Shown in pieces: positions 1 through 10,600 of a DNA stretch of 64,000 bases (position 1 is its first letter; every line of letters starts with the position of its first letter). A program made the translations under genes and the position numbers. The stretch comes from Methyloligella solikamskensis (lineage in GTDB: Bacteria; Pseudomonadota; Alphaproteobacteria; Rhizobiales; Methyloligellaceae), in assembly GCF_042676065.1 (NCBI RefSeq), contig NZ_JBHTJO010000001.1:62001-126000 (forward strand), given 5' to 3'. The notes below the pieces were generated by a model, which worked only from the letters and a program-made list of their open reading frames with translations, was not told the origin of the DNA and made no database searches.

Positions 1-1
1 C

Positions 2-2338
2 ATGATCGGCGTGATGGCCTTCGCCATCGGCACGGCGCTCTATGCGATGCGCATGACCCGGCAATCGCGGGCGCGGGCCGAGGCAGCGTCGGCCGAGGCC
101 GAGACCCTGCGCAGCCGGAAGATGCGGCTGGAATCGATCCTCGCCGCGGAGCCTCAACTCCTCTTCGCCTGGACCGAGTCTCAGGCGCCGAAGCTGCTGA
201 TCGCCAACCTCCCCCAGAGCCTCGGCGTTCCGAGCGCAGCGGACGCCTTCATGCGGTTTTCCGAATGGCTGCCCCAGGACGGCGTCGATAGCCTGAAGAA
301 GGCGATCGCGTCCCTGACCGAGACGGGCCATGGGTTCAACCTGATGCTCGCCACTCTTGCGGGCAAGCATATCGAGATCGACGGGCGGGCCGCCGGGCCC
401 TGCCTGACCCTGAAGGTGCGCGACGTGACCGGCCAGCGGCTCGACGCGGCCCGGGTGGGTGAGCGGCACCGGCTTCTGGATGCGCAGGTCGGCGCGCTGA
501 AATCCCTTCTCGACAGCATGCCAGAACCGGCTTGGCTGCGCGGCCCGGACCGAAACATCACCTGGGTGAACCAGGCCTACGCGGAAGCGACGGAAGCGGA
601 TGCCGCGACAACCGCCGTGCAGGAGCAGATCGACATCCTGCCGCCCGACAACCGCAAAGCGGCGGAAAAGAGCTTGGCACGCGTCGGCGAATTCCGCGAT
701 CAGATCCTGGTCTCGACGAGCCGGGGCGCGCAGCGCTATTCCGCCCAGGTCGTGGGCCGAGGCGGCGTCTCGGCCGGGCTCGCCCGCGAGGTCATTGGCT
801 CCACCCAAAGCGACCGGAGCTTCGATGCCCAGCTGCGCGGCTTCGACCGCATGGCCACAGCGTTTGCCGTCTTCGACTCAGAGCAGCGGCTGGTTCATTT
901 CAACCAGGCCTATGCAGATCTCTGGAAGCTCGACAGCGACTGGCTCGCCAACCGCCCCTTCGATGCGGAGATCCTGGATAAGCTGCGCTTCGCACGTCAG
1001 CTGCCGGAGAAGGCCGACTATCGCGATTGGAAGCAGAGCTGGCTGGAGGTGTATGGCCGCGACGCCCAGTTCGACGATGAATGGCACCTGCCCGACGGGC
1101 GCGCGCTCCATGTCGTGATCGACAGCGTGCCGGGTCAGGGCGTGACCTATCTCTATGAGGATGTCACCGAGCGGTTTGCCCTGGAGAGCCGCTACAACGA
1201 GATGACCCAGGTGCAGCGCGAGACCATCGACACGCTGCGCGAAGGCGTCGCCGTGTTCTCCCAGGACGGCGCGCTTAGGCTCTACAACAAGGCGTTCGCG
1301 AACCTGTGGCGGCTCAATCCGCGCCAGCTCGACGGCAACCCCCATATCGACGAGGTGATCGAGAGCTGCCGGGTTCTCTATAACGACGACGAGGAATGGG
1401 CGCGCACCAAGGCGGCCGTCACCTCCATCACCTCGGAGCGCTACCCCTACGAGAGCCAGTTCGACCGGGAAGACGACAGCGTGATCGCGGCGGCCGCCCT
1501 GCCGCTTCCCGATGGGGGCACACTGCTCACCTATGTCGACGTCAGCGACTCGGTCCGCGCCGAGCGCGCCCTGATCGAGAAGAACGAGGCGCTCGAGACC
1601 GCCGACCGGCTGAAGACCACCTTCATCCGCCATGTTTCCTACGAGCTTCGGACGCCGCTCACCAATATCGTCGGCTTCACCGACTTCCTGCTTGACGTCG
1701 CGCCGGACCCCCTGTCGGAGAAGCAGGTGGAATATCTCGGCGACATCCGCTCTTCGGGCCGCACCTTGCGGACCATCATCGACGACATTCTGGATCTCGC
1801 CAGCATCGATGCCGGTGCGCTGCATCTGGAGAAAGACGGGGTCGATGTCCGCAATGTCGTCTCGTCACTGGAGACGGCGCTGGCGGACGAGCTGCAGCGA
1901 AACGGCGTGCAGCTCTCCGTGAAGATCGGCGAGAATGTCGATCGGGTGACGGCGGACCAGCAGCGGCTGGACCAGATTCTGTACAATCTCGTCTCCAACG
2001 CCGTCAGCTTCTCGCCGAGCGGCAGCGCCGTGCAGCTGACCTGCAGCGAAGAGGACGACATGATCCGCTTCTGCGTGAAGGACGAGGGTCCGGGGATTCC
2101 CGACGAGATGCAGGATTCCATCTTCGAGCCATTCGAGAGCCGGGCGTCCGGCGCAGGCCGCCGCGGTGCCGGACTGGGGCTCGCCATCGTGAAAAGCCTC
2201 GTGGAGCTCCATGGCGGCCGTATCGCGCTCAGCACCGAGGTCGACCGAGGCACCGAGTTCCGGGTCTGGCTGCCGCGCGGCGGGCACGATGCGTCCGAAG
2301 GCTCTAGCGCCGACAAGAAATCCAGCCTTGCAGGATGA
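2..2338 (+). CDS. PAS-domain sensor histidine kinase (5' end probably outside window)
   Basis: Membrane-anchored sensor kinase with an apparently complete C-terminal half. The visible reading frame begins with a short hydrophobic stretch (about residues 1-17) followed by a basic/coiled segment, so the true start and any further membrane segments probably lie upstream of the window. Several PAS-like sensor units follow (about residues 165-530). The kinase core has the H-box HVSYELRTPL with the phospho-acceptor His near residue 544, the N-box NLVSNAV (Asn near 666), the G1 box DEGPGIP and the G2 box GAGLGLAIV. The stop overlaps the start of the tsaE-amgK gene by 4 bp (ATGA), so the two are probably co-transcribed. 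No receiver domain or partner regulator is visible, so the signal and output are unknown. A PAS kinase just upstream of tsaE is a familiar rhizobial arrangement. Confidence 0.9.
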   Translation: MIGVMAFAIGTALYAMRMTRQSRARAEAASAEAETLRSRKMRLESILAAEPQLLFAWTESQAPKLLIANLPQSLGVPSAADAFMRFSEWLPQDGVDSLKKAIASLTETGHGFNLMLATLAGKHIEIDGRAAGPCLTLKVRDVTGQRLDAARVGERHRLLDAQVGALKSLLDSMPEPAWLRGPDRNITWVNQAYAEATEADAATTAVQEQIDILPPDNRKAAEKSLARVGEFRDQILVSTSRGAQRYSAQVVGRGGVSAGLAREVIGSTQSDRSFDAQLRGFDRMATAFAVFDSEQRLVHFNQAYADLWKLDSDWLANRPFDAEILDKLRFARQLPEKADYRDWKQSWLEVYGRDAQFDDEWHLPDGRALHVVIDSVPGQGVTYLYEDVTERFALESRYNEMTQVQRETIDTLREGVAVFSQDGALRLYNKAFANLWRLNPRQLDGNPHIDEVIESCRVLYNDDEEWARTKAAVTSITSERYPYESQFDREDDSVIAAAALPLPDGGTLLTYVDVSDSVRAERALIEKNEALETADRLKTTFIRHVSYELRTPLTNIVGFTDFLLDVAPDPLSEKQVEYLGDIRSSGRTLRTIIDDILDLASIDAGALHLEKDGVDVRNVVSSLETALADELQRNGVQLSVKIGENVDRVTADQQRLDQILYNLVSNAVSFSPSGSAVQLTCSEEDDMIRFCVKDEGPGIPDEMQDSIFEPFESRASGAGRRGAGLGLAIVKSLVELHGGRIALSTEVDRGTEFRVWLPRGGHDASEGSSADKKSSLAG

Positions 2339-3867
2339 GCGACACCCAGTGGCGAGTTGAGAGAGTGGATCTGGCCGGCCTCGACCGGCTGGCGCAGCTG
2401 ATCGGCCTGTTTCTGCTTCCGGGCGATTTCGTCGGTCTCGAAGGGCCGCTGGGCGCGGGCAAGACGACATTCGCGCGGGCGCTGATCCTGCGGCTCGGCA
2501 GCACCGAGGAGGTGCAGAGCCCCACCTTCGGTCTTGTGCAGAGCTACACGACGCCGCGCTTTCCTATCCATCACTGCGATTTCTACCGGCTGGAAGCGGG
2601 CGAGGCCGAAGAGCTTGGGCTGGAGGATGCACTGGCCGACGGGGCTGTGCTCGCCGAATGGCCGGAGCGGGCGGATCGGGATTTCGCCGACGACCGGCTC
2701 TCCATCGCATTTCATGAGACGGACGATCCGGAGACCCGCGACCTGGTTCTGACCGGCCATGGCGGCTGGGCCGGCCGGCTCGATCGGATGAGGGCGCTGC
2801 ATGTCTTCCTCGACGGGACCGACTTCGCCACCGCCCAACTCGAGTTCGTGCAGGGCGATGCCTCGACGCGGAGCTACGCAAGGGCGGTGCTCCATAGCGG
2901 CGACAGCGCGATCCTGATGAATTCGCCGGCCATGCCGGACGGTCCGCCCATCGAAGACGGCAAGCCCTATAGCCAGCTCGTCCATCTGGCGGAGAGCGTC
3001 ACGCCGTTCGTGGCGGTGGGGATCGCCTTGCGGGACCGTGGGCTCTCGGCGCCGGAGATCTATGATGGCGATCTCGATGCCGGCTTCCTGTTGCTGGAGG
3101 ATCTCGGCGATCACGTCTTCACGCCGTCCTACGGTCACGGCGATAGCCAGGCGGCGCTGATGCGCGAGGCGGTGGATGTGCTGCTGGCCTTGTCTGAGGC
3201 CCCGCCGACCGGCCCGCTCCCAATTCCAGGGCACGCGCCCTATACGCTGCCCCATTTCGATCCGAACGCGATGCTGATCGAGGCTTCGCTTTTGATCGAC
3301 TGGCTGTGGCCGGCCGTGCAAGGCCGCACACCCGAGGCGGCGGAGCGCGAGGCTTATCTGGATGTGTGGCGGCCGTTGCTGGAGTCAGTCGCACCTGAAG
3401 ACCCAGGGTGGGTCCTGCGGGACTACCATTCCCCCAACCTGATCTGGCTGGAAGAGCGGGAAGCCGTGCGCCGCGTCGGGCTGCTGGACTTCCAGGACGC
3501 GATGATCGGGCCGCTGGCCTACGACCTCGTCTCACTGCTGCAGGACGCCCGCATTGACGTGCCCGCACCGCTCGAGGCGGAGCTGCTCGACTACTACTGC
3601 TCGCGCCGGGACGACATGGACCCGGCTTTCACCACGGAAGACTTCCTGCGCGACTACGCCATTCTTGGCGCCCAGCGGGCGAGCAAGATCCTCGGCATCT
3701 TCGCACGCCTCGCCTCGCGCGACGGCAAGCGGCGCTATCTCGACCACATGCCGCGGGTGGCGCGCTATCTTGAGCGCAGTCTCCATCACCCGGACTTGTC
3801 CGGCCTACGATCGTGGTACAAGGATGCGCTTCCGGAGGCCGACGCGCTTCCGCCCCCTGGCCTTTGA
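2335..3867 (+). CDS. Bifunctional TsaE ATPase / AmgK-type sugar kinase fusion
   Basis: Two proteins fused in one 510-residue chain. Residues 1 to about 150 are TsaE, the ATPase of the tRNA t6A37 (threonylcarbamoyl-adenosine) machinery: Walker A GPLGAGKTT at 37-45, then DFYRLE and a WPER motif near 105-110. Residues from about 155 to 500 are an aminoglycoside-phosphotransferase-fold kinase of the AmgK type, which phosphorylates MurNAc/GlcNAc at the anomeric position. It carries the catalytic motif LRDYHSPNL (361-369, Asp363) and the metal-binding DFQDA (385-389). The next gene is MurU, the following step of the same cell-wall recycling route, which supports the AmgK reading. The ATG start overlaps the upstream kinase stop by 4 bp. 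This fusion is known in alphaproteobacteria. Confidence 0.93.
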   Translation: MSDTQWRVERVDLAGLDRLAQLIGLFLLPGDFVGLEGPLGAGKTTFARALILRLGSTEEVQSPTFGLVQSYTTPRFPIHHCDFYRLEAGEAEELGLEDALADGAVLAEWPERADRDFADDRLSIAFHETDDPETRDLVLTGHGGWAGRLDRMRALHVFLDGTDFATAQLEFVQGDASTRSYARAVLHSGDSAILMNSPAMPDGPPIEDGKPYSQLVHLAESVTPFVAVGIALRDRGLSAPEIYDGDLDAGFLLLEDLGDHVFTPSYGHGDSQAALMREAVDVLLALSEAPPTGPLPIPGHAPYTLPHFDPNAMLIEASLLIDWLWPAVQGRTPEAAEREAYLDVWRPLLESVAPEDPGWVLRDYHSPNLIWLEEREAVRRVGLLDFQDAMIGPLAYDLVSLLQDARIDVPAPLEAELLDYYCSRRDDMDPAFTTEDFLRDYAILGAQRASKILGIFARLASRDGKRRYLDHMPRVARYLERSLHHPDLSGLRSWYKDALPEADALPPPGL

Positions 3868-3878
3868 GAGACCGCCCT

Positions 3879-4601
3879 TTGACTTCCGTTTCTACCGCCA
3901 TGGTGCTCGCCGCAGGTCTCGGCACGCGCATGCGTCCCTTGAGCGAAAGCCGGCCGAAGCCGCTTGTGCCCGTCGCAGGCAAGGCGTTGATCGATCATGT
4001 GCTGAACGGGCTGGCGAACGCTGGGGTCAACCGCGCCGTGGTCAATGTCCACTATCTGGCGGATATCATCGAAGACCATCTGAAAGCGCGTTCCGGTGCG
4101 CCGGAGATCACCATATCCGATGAGCGCGATGCCCTGCTGGATACTGGCGGCGGAGTGAAAAAGGCGCTGCCCCTGCTCGGCGACGGCCCGTTCCTTATCC
4201 ACAACTCGGATGCGCTATGGCGGGAGAACGGGACGTCGGCCCTTAACGCGCTTGCCGAGCTGTGGGACCCTTCCGCCATGGATGCACTGCTTCTCTTGGC
4301 GGAGCGGGAGACGAGCCTCGGCTATCCCGGCAAGGGCGACTTCTTCCTCGACGATGCCGGGCGGCTGACCCGCCGGGGCGATGCGCCCCTCGCGCCCCTG
4401 GTCTTCGCCGGCGTGTCGCTGTGCGATGCGCGGCTGTTCGATGATGCGCCCGATGGCGCCTTCTCCCTTAACGTACTTTGGGACCGCGCGCTTTCTGCCG
4501 GACGGCTCTATGGCGCGACGCTCGACGGTGAGTGGATGCATATCGGCACGCCGGATGCGGTCGCCCAGGCGGAAGCGCGGCTCGAGGAAACCGGTGGCTG
4601 A
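3879..4601 (+). CDS. murU: MurNAc-1-phosphate uridylyltransferase MurU-like
   Basis: Nucleotidyltransferase of about 240 residues with the classic N-terminal sugar-nucleotide signature (AAGLGTRMRPL, then RPKPLVPVAGK). With AmgK it would turn recycled MurNAc into UDP-MurNAc, by-passing de novo synthesis in the cytoplasm. I take the TTG at 3879, 11 nt after the preceding stop; an ATG at 3900 would also work but would begin directly at the nucleotide-binding loop. The end overlaps the probable GTG start of addB by 8 bp. A generic mannose/glucose-1-phosphate nucleotidyltransferase is the alternative, but the AmgK neighbour makes MurU much the better name. Confidence 0.88.
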   Translation: MTSVSTAMVLAAGLGTRMRPLSESRPKPLVPVAGKALIDHVLNGLANAGVNRAVVNVHYLADIIEDHLKARSGAPEITISDERDALLDTGGGVKKALPLLGDGPFLIHNSDALWRENGTSALNALAELWDPSAMDALLLLAERETSLGYPGKGDFFLDDAGRLTRRGDAPLAPLVFAGVSLCDARLFDDAPDGAFSLNVLWDRALSAGRLYGATLDGEWMHIGTPDAVAQAEARLEETGG

Positions 4602-7600
4602 GCCCTCGGGACAGCGCCCGCGCCTCTACACCATCCCGCCTTCGGCGCCGTTTCTTGAGACGCTGGCGAAAGCGATCCTGTCGGGCGACCTGCCACAGGC
4701 AGGCGGGGCCGCGCCGGACCCCTTCGATCTTCCCGATCTGACCATCTATCTGCCGACCCGGCGCGCGGCACGGGGGCTTCGCGAGGCATTCCTCGCAGCG
4801 GCCGGCGGCAAGACCCTGCTGCTGCCGCAGATCCGCGCGCTGGGCGATCCGGAGGAGGAGACTCTGCTGTTCAGCGCCGAGCTGAACGAAGGCGAGGGCG
4901 TGGCGGGGAAGCCAGCTATCTCCAACTTGCAGCGGCGCTTCGCCCTGATGCGGCTGATCCTCGCCTGGGAAAAATCCCTGCCGAAGAATGAAGACCAGCC
5001 GCCACCTATCACGCCTGCGCAAGCCTCCCATCTCGCCGACGATCTCGGGCGCTTCATGGACGAGATCGGCCGCGAGGAGGCGGATATCTCCGAGCTCGAG
5101 TCGCTGGTGCCGGAAGAGCTTGCCGGGCACTGGGCTCAGACCATCGACTTCCTGAAGATCGTGACGGAGAATTGGCCGGATTATCTCGACGAGAACGGCC
5201 TGGTCTCGCCGGCGGAGCGGCGGCGGATCCTGATGGATCAGGAGCGGGAGCGGCTTGCCGCGATCGGCGATGCCCCTGTGATCGCGGCAGGCTCGACCGG
5301 CACCGTGCCCGCCACGGCGCGGCTGCTGCAGACCATCGCGACCCTGCCCAATGGGGCTGTCGTATTGCCCGGGCTCGATCTCGCTCTCGACGATGAAAGC
5401 TGGGACGCGCTTGGGCGCCATCCGGAGCATCCCCAGGCCGGCATGTGGGAGTTGTTGCGGCGGCTCGAGGTCGAGCGGTTCGAAGTCGCGACCGTGGCCG
5501 GTGCAGAGCCCGACACGCGCCGCCAGGCAAGGCTGCGTCTGGTCAGCGAGGTGTTGCGCCCGGCGGAGACGACGGATCGCTGGCAAGCTCTGCCGGGGGA
5601 TGAAGAAATCGCCGGGGCACTAGACGGCGTGTCACTGATCGAGGCGCCGGGCCCTCAGGACGAGGCGGAGGCCATCGCGCTCATCCTGCGCAGTGTCGTG
5701 GAAGTGCCGGACCGGAAGGCCGCGCTCATCACGCCGGACCGGGCGCTTGCGCGCCGGGTCGCTGCGCGGGTCCGCCAGTTCGGTCTGGCCATCGACGATT
5801 CCGCCGGCACCCCCGTCACGCGGACTGTGCCGGGCGCGTTTCTCTCCCTGGTGCTGGATGCGGTGGATTCGGACTTCGCGCCGCCGGAGCTGATGGCACT
5901 TCTGAAGCATCCGCTGACGCGTCTGGGACGCAATGCTGGCGCCATGCGGACGGTCGCGCGGCTGCTGGAGCGGGCAGCTTTCCGAGATGTCTATCTCGGT
6001 CAGGGCTTCGCCGGCATCCGCGCCGCGGTAACGACCGAGCCGGACCGGCCTCACGCAGCCCGGCGGCTGAAGGGCGAAGAGATCGAGAAGGTGCTCGCTC
6101 TGGTCGACGAGCTGGAGGCCGCCTTCGCCCCGCTCACCGGTCTGGGGCGCGAAGCAACGGCCTCCGCTTTCGCCGAGGCCCATGCCGCGTCCGCCGAGGC
6201 TCTGGCGACCGACGAGACGGGCACGAGCGACCGGCTGTGGCTGGGGGATGCTGGCGAGGCGCTCTCGGTCTTCTTGCGGGATCTGATCGCGGAAGGCGGC
6301 GGGACGACATTACGCGCTGCCGACTACCCGGCGTTCTACCGCAGCCTGCTGGCGGGCCAGGTGGTGCGTCCGTCCCGTGGCGCTCATCCGCGGCTCTTCA
6401 TCTGGGGTCCGCTGGAAGCCCGGCTGCAGCAAACCGATGTGGTGATCCTCGGCGGGCTCAACGAGGGCGCATGGCCGAAGCCGCAAGAGCCCGGCCCCTG
6501 GCTCAACCGCACCATGCGGACGGCGTTGGGGCTCCCCGCGCCGGAGCGGCGGATCGGGCTGTCGGCTCATGACTTCGCTCAGAGCCTAGGCGCGGACCAC
6601 ATCTTCCTCACCCGCTCCCTTAAGGTGGACGGGGTGCCCACGGTTCCGTCGCGCTGGGTGCAGCGGCTGACGGCTTTGACCGAGGCCATTGCGGCAGACG
6701 ACGCGCTGAAGCCGACCGCGCCTTGGACCGCCTGGGCGAAGATGCGGGATCACGTGGAGAGCTTCTCTCCTGTGGAGCAGCCGGCCCCCAAGCCGCCGCT
6801 CGATGCACGCCCCCGCAGGCTGAGCGTCAGCCGCATCGAGCGCTGGATCGCCAATCCCTACGACGTCTACGCCCGGGACATCCTGCGGCTCGAGCCCCTG
6901 CCGCCTCTCGGCCAAGCGGCCGATCCGGCGCTGCGGGGCAAGGTGGTGCATGCGGCCCTATCGATCTTTGCCGCACGCTATCCGGATCATCTGCCTGACG
7001 ATATCGCGGCCACGCTGATCTCTATCGCCGACGAGCTTTTCGCAGGGCTCGGCGGAGCGGCCCGGATCGAAGCGTTCTGGCGGCCCCATTTCGAGAACTT
7101 CGCCCGCTGGTTCGCCGAGACCGAGCCCATGCGCCGGGAAGGCGTGAGGGAGATCGTCAGCGAGGTGCGCGGCAGCTTGCGGCTGGATGCGGTCGATTTC
7201 GAGCTCTCGGCCCGGGCCGACCGGATCGATCTCCGCGAGGACGGGACGCTCGCGATCTACGACTACAAGACGGGCGCTCCGCCGGCGCCGAAGGCGGTGG
7301 ACGGGATGCATGCACCGCAGCTCCCTCTCGAAGCGGCGATCGCGCGCCTCTCCGGTTTCGGCGAGATCGGGCCACACCCCGTTTCGGCGCTCCGCTACAT
7401 CCAGGCCTCCGGCCGGCGGGATGGCGGCGAGGAGCGCGAGGCCGGCCAACAATCGCCCGAGGCTCTCGCCGAGGAGGCGGTGGTGGCGCTCGCCGGGCTG
7501 GTGAAGGAGTTCGACGACGAGGCCCGCGCTTACGAAGCGATGCGCCGAAGCGGTACCCATTTCGGCAGCGCCTATCGCTACGACGATTACGCCCAGCTCG

Positions 7601-7644
7601 CCCGGGTGGACGAGTGGGGCAATGCCGGCGGCGAGGGAGAGTAG
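4594..7644 (+). CDS. addB: Double-strand break repair protein AddB
   Basis: Subunit of the AddAB helicase-nuclease that resects double-strand ends for RecA loading. The chain is 1016 residues from a GTG at 4594; the frame is open further upstream only inside murU in another frame. The N-terminal region resembles UvrD-type helicases but no Walker A loop is visible, as expected for AddB. The C-terminal PD-(D/E)XK nuclease is clear: DRIDLREDG then IYDYKTGAPP (about residues 875-897, with the catalytic D and K of DYK). It is followed 3 bp later by addA, its partner, and is translationally linked to murU upstream. Confidence 0.93.
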   Translation: MAEPSGQRPRLYTIPPSAPFLETLAKAILSGDLPQAGGAAPDPFDLPDLTIYLPTRRAARGLREAFLAAAGGKTLLLPQIRALGDPEEETLLFSAELNEGEGVAGKPAISNLQRRFALMRLILAWEKSLPKNEDQPPPITPAQASHLADDLGRFMDEIGREEADISELESLVPEELAGHWAQTIDFLKIVTENWPDYLDENGLVSPAERRRILMDQERERLAAIGDAPVIAAGSTGTVPATARLLQTIATLPNGAVVLPGLDLALDDESWDALGRHPEHPQAGMWELLRRLEVERFEVATVAGAEPDTRRQARLRLVSEVLRPAETTDRWQALPGDEEIAGALDGVSLIEAPGPQDEAEAIALILRSVVEVPDRKAALITPDRALARRVAARVRQFGLAIDDSAGTPVTRTVPGAFLSLVLDAVDSDFAPPELMALLKHPLTRLGRNAGAMRTVARLLERAAFRDVYLGQGFAGIRAAVTTEPDRPHAARRLKGEEIEKVLALVDELEAAFAPLTGLGREATASAFAEAHAASAEALATDETGTSDRLWLGDAGEALSVFLRDLIAEGGGTTLRAADYPAFYRSLLAGQVVRPSRGAHPRLFIWGPLEARLQQTDVVILGGLNEGAWPKPQEPGPWLNRTMRTALGLPAPERRIGLSAHDFAQSLGADHIFLTRSLKVDGVPTVPSRWVQRLTALTEAIAADDALKPTAPWTAWAKMRDHVESFSPVEQPAPKPPLDARPRRLSVSRIERWIANPYDVYARDILRLEPLPPLGQAADPALRGKVVHAALSIFAARYPDHLPDDIAATLISIADELFAGLGGAARIEAFWRPHFENFARWFAETEPMRREGVREIVSEVRGSLRLDAVDFELSARADRIDLREDGTLAIYDYKTGAPPAPKAVDGMHAPQLPLEAAIARLSGFGEIGPHPVSALRYIQASGRRDGGEEREAGQQSPEALAEEAVVALAGLVKEFDDEARAYEAMRRSGTHFGSAYRYDDYAQLARVDEWGNAGGEGE

Positions 7645-7647
7645 GCG

Positions 7648-10600
7648 ATGAGCGAGCTGCTTCAGATCGCCGACCGCAACCAGGCGAAGGCCTCGGAGCC
7701 GGAGGCGTCCGTCTGGGTGTCCGCCAATGCGGGCACGGGCAAGACGGCCGTGCTGGTCCGGCGCATCTTGCGGCTGTTGCTGGCAGGCTTCGCGCCGGAA
7801 TGCATCCTCTGCCTGACCTACACCAAGACGGCGGCAGCGGAGATGCAGAACCGTCTGCTCGATACGCTCGCCGGCTGGGCGAGGGCGGAAGACGAGAAGC
7901 TGCAGGAGTCGCTCACGCGGGTGCTGGGCCGGGCGCCGGAGCTCAAAGACATGGTGACGGCGCGGCGGCTGTTCGCCTGCACCCTGGAAGCGCGGGGCGG
8001 GCTGAAGATCCACACCATCCACGGCTTCTGCGAACGGCTGCTGCAACGCTTTCCACTGGAGGCGGGCGTGGCACCAAATTTCACCATCCTGGAGGAGCGC
8101 GAGCAGGCGCGGCATTCGTCGGATGCCTTCGATGAGGTGCTGGGCAAAGCCGCGGCAAACCGGGACAGCCGGCTGGGCCGCGCGCTGACCCGGGTCGTAC
8201 GGCTCGCGGGCGAGGATCAGTTCCGCACGGTAATCCAGGCAGCGCTGGAGAAGCGGCACGCTCTCTTGGAGCTTCAAGGGCTGCACGGTCAGGCCGATGA
8301 CTGGCCGGACCGGGAATGCGCAGCACTGAAAAGTCTGTTCGGGCTGGAGGCGCGCAGTGACGCAGGCGCGCTCCAGGCCTCGCTTGGGGATGTGCTTTCC
8401 GACGCGGAGCTAGCCGATCTCGTCGAAGCGATCACGGCCTATGGCGGCACGACGGGCGACGACGAGCGGGTCCTGAAGGCCGCTGCAAACGCGAAGGGAA
8501 CGAAAGGCCCGGCCCGCGCCGCGGCGCTCCGGCCGATCTTCTTCACGGGCGAAGGCAAGGCGCGGTCGCGGGTTTGCAGCGCGGCGGTCAAGAAGGCCGC
8601 CCCCGATCTCTGCGCCAAGCTCGACGTGGCCCAGAGCCGCTATGCCGCAATCGACCGGGATATCCAGGCGCTCACCTGCGCCGAGGCCAGCACCGCCCTG
8701 CTGACCCTGGCCGATGCCATCCAAGGCGCCTACACCCGTGCGAAGCAGGCGGAAGCGGCGCTCGATTACGACGATCTCATCGAGAAGGTCCTGCGGCTCT
8801 TCAACCGGAGCATGGCGGCGGCCTGGGTGCTCTACAAAATCGACGGCGGGATCGACCACATCCTGGTGGACGAGGCCCAGGACACAAACCCGGCCCAGTG
8901 GCAGATCGTGAAGGCGCTTGCCGCGGAATTCTTCGCCGGAGAAGGCGCGAGCGCGCGGGTACGGACCCTGTTCGCCGTGGGCGACGAGAAGCAATCCATC
9001 TACAGCTTCCAGGGGGCGGACCCGGCCCAGTTCGGCTCCTATGGGCGCCAGTTCGCCGCTCAGGCCAAGCAGGCGGAGCAGCTTTGGCACGACGTCCCCC
9101 TCAACCTTTCCTTCCGCTCCGTGGCGCCGGTGCTGCAATCGGTGGATCAAGTCTTCTCAAACGCATGCGCGGCAAGGGGGCTGAGCTGGCAAACGGAAAC
9201 GGTGATTCAGCATCACGCCTTCCGGGAGGGCCAGGCCGGGCTGGTGGAGCTGTGGGAGGCCGAAGAGGAGGAGAAGCCGAATCCGACGCCGCCCTTCGAG
9301 CCGTGGAATGAGGAGCGCGCCATCAAGCGGGCGGTCGAGGCCCTGGCCGAACGAATCGCCCGGACCATCCGACGCTGGCTGGACGAGAAGGAGATGCTGC
9401 TTTCCGCCGACCGGCCGGTGCGGTCCGGCGATATCCTGATCCTGGTGCAGCGGCGGAACCCGTTCGTGCCTTCCATGATCCGCTGGCTGAAGCGGTTGAA
9501 CATTCCGGTGGCGGGCGCCGACCGCATGGTGCTGACCGATCAGCTCGCGGTGCAGGATTTGCTGTCTCTGGCGGATGTCCTGTTGATGCCGGAGGACGAT
9601 CTCGCCCTGGCCGTGGTGCTGAAGAGCCCGCTCTTCGGTCTCGACGACGACGACCTCTTCGCGTTGGCCCATGACCGGCGGGGCTCGCTCTGGCGGGCAT
9701 TGCAGGATCGCGCTGACGACTCGCGGTTTGCCGAGGCGGCGATCACCCTCGCCGACTGGCTCGGCATGGCGGACCTGATGCCGCCCTATGAGTTCTTCGC
9801 ACATGTGCTGGGCCATGACGGGCAGGATATGCGCAAGCGCTTCCTGACCCGGCTCGGGCCGGAGGCGGCGGAGGCGATCGACGAGATGCTGGAACTGGCG
9901 CTCGCCTATGACGGGGAGGAGGCGCCTTCGCTTCAGGGCTTCGTGCATCAGCTCCGGGCGGGCGATCTGGAGATCAAGCGGGATATGGAGCAGGAGCGCG
10001 ACGAGGTGCGCATCATGACCGTGCACGGGGCCAAGGGGCTCCAGGCGCCGGTGGTGTTTCTGCCCGACACCTGCCGCCTGCCCAATCACGGGCGGCGCAC
10101 TCTGTTCGAGATCCCCCGCCCCAACACGCCTGAGGATACGCGCGCCCATATCGTCTGGGCGGCAGGCGCCAAGGGAATCGGGCCGCTGGACGACGCCAAG
10201 CAGACCGCGAAGGATGCGGAGCTGGAGGAGTATCACCGGCTCCTCTACGTGGCGATGACCCGGGCGCGGGACCGGCTCTATATCTGCGGCTGGAAGCCGG
10301 GTAAGGAAGGCAACGGCTCCTGGTACGACCTGGCGCGCATCGCCCTGCGCGGTCTCCTGACTGAGACGGAAGACGCCGAGGGCCGGCCCGTCTACCGGCT
10401 GACCTCGCCGCCGGAGAAGGTTGTACGGGAAGAAGATCGACGGGGTGGTGAGGACACGGCGGAAGCCCTCCCCGACTGGGCCCATGGGCCGGTGCCGGAA
10501 GAGCGCGGCATGGCCCCGCTCACGCCATCGGGCATCGAGACGGAAGCGCCTCCCGGAACAGCGAAGAGCTTCGAATCGCCACCGCTGGGGCCGAAGGCGC

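Noticed and set aside
1639..3321. Long reverse-strand frame across the kinase and tsaE-amgK genes
   Set aside because: Shadow of two clear genes on the other strand.
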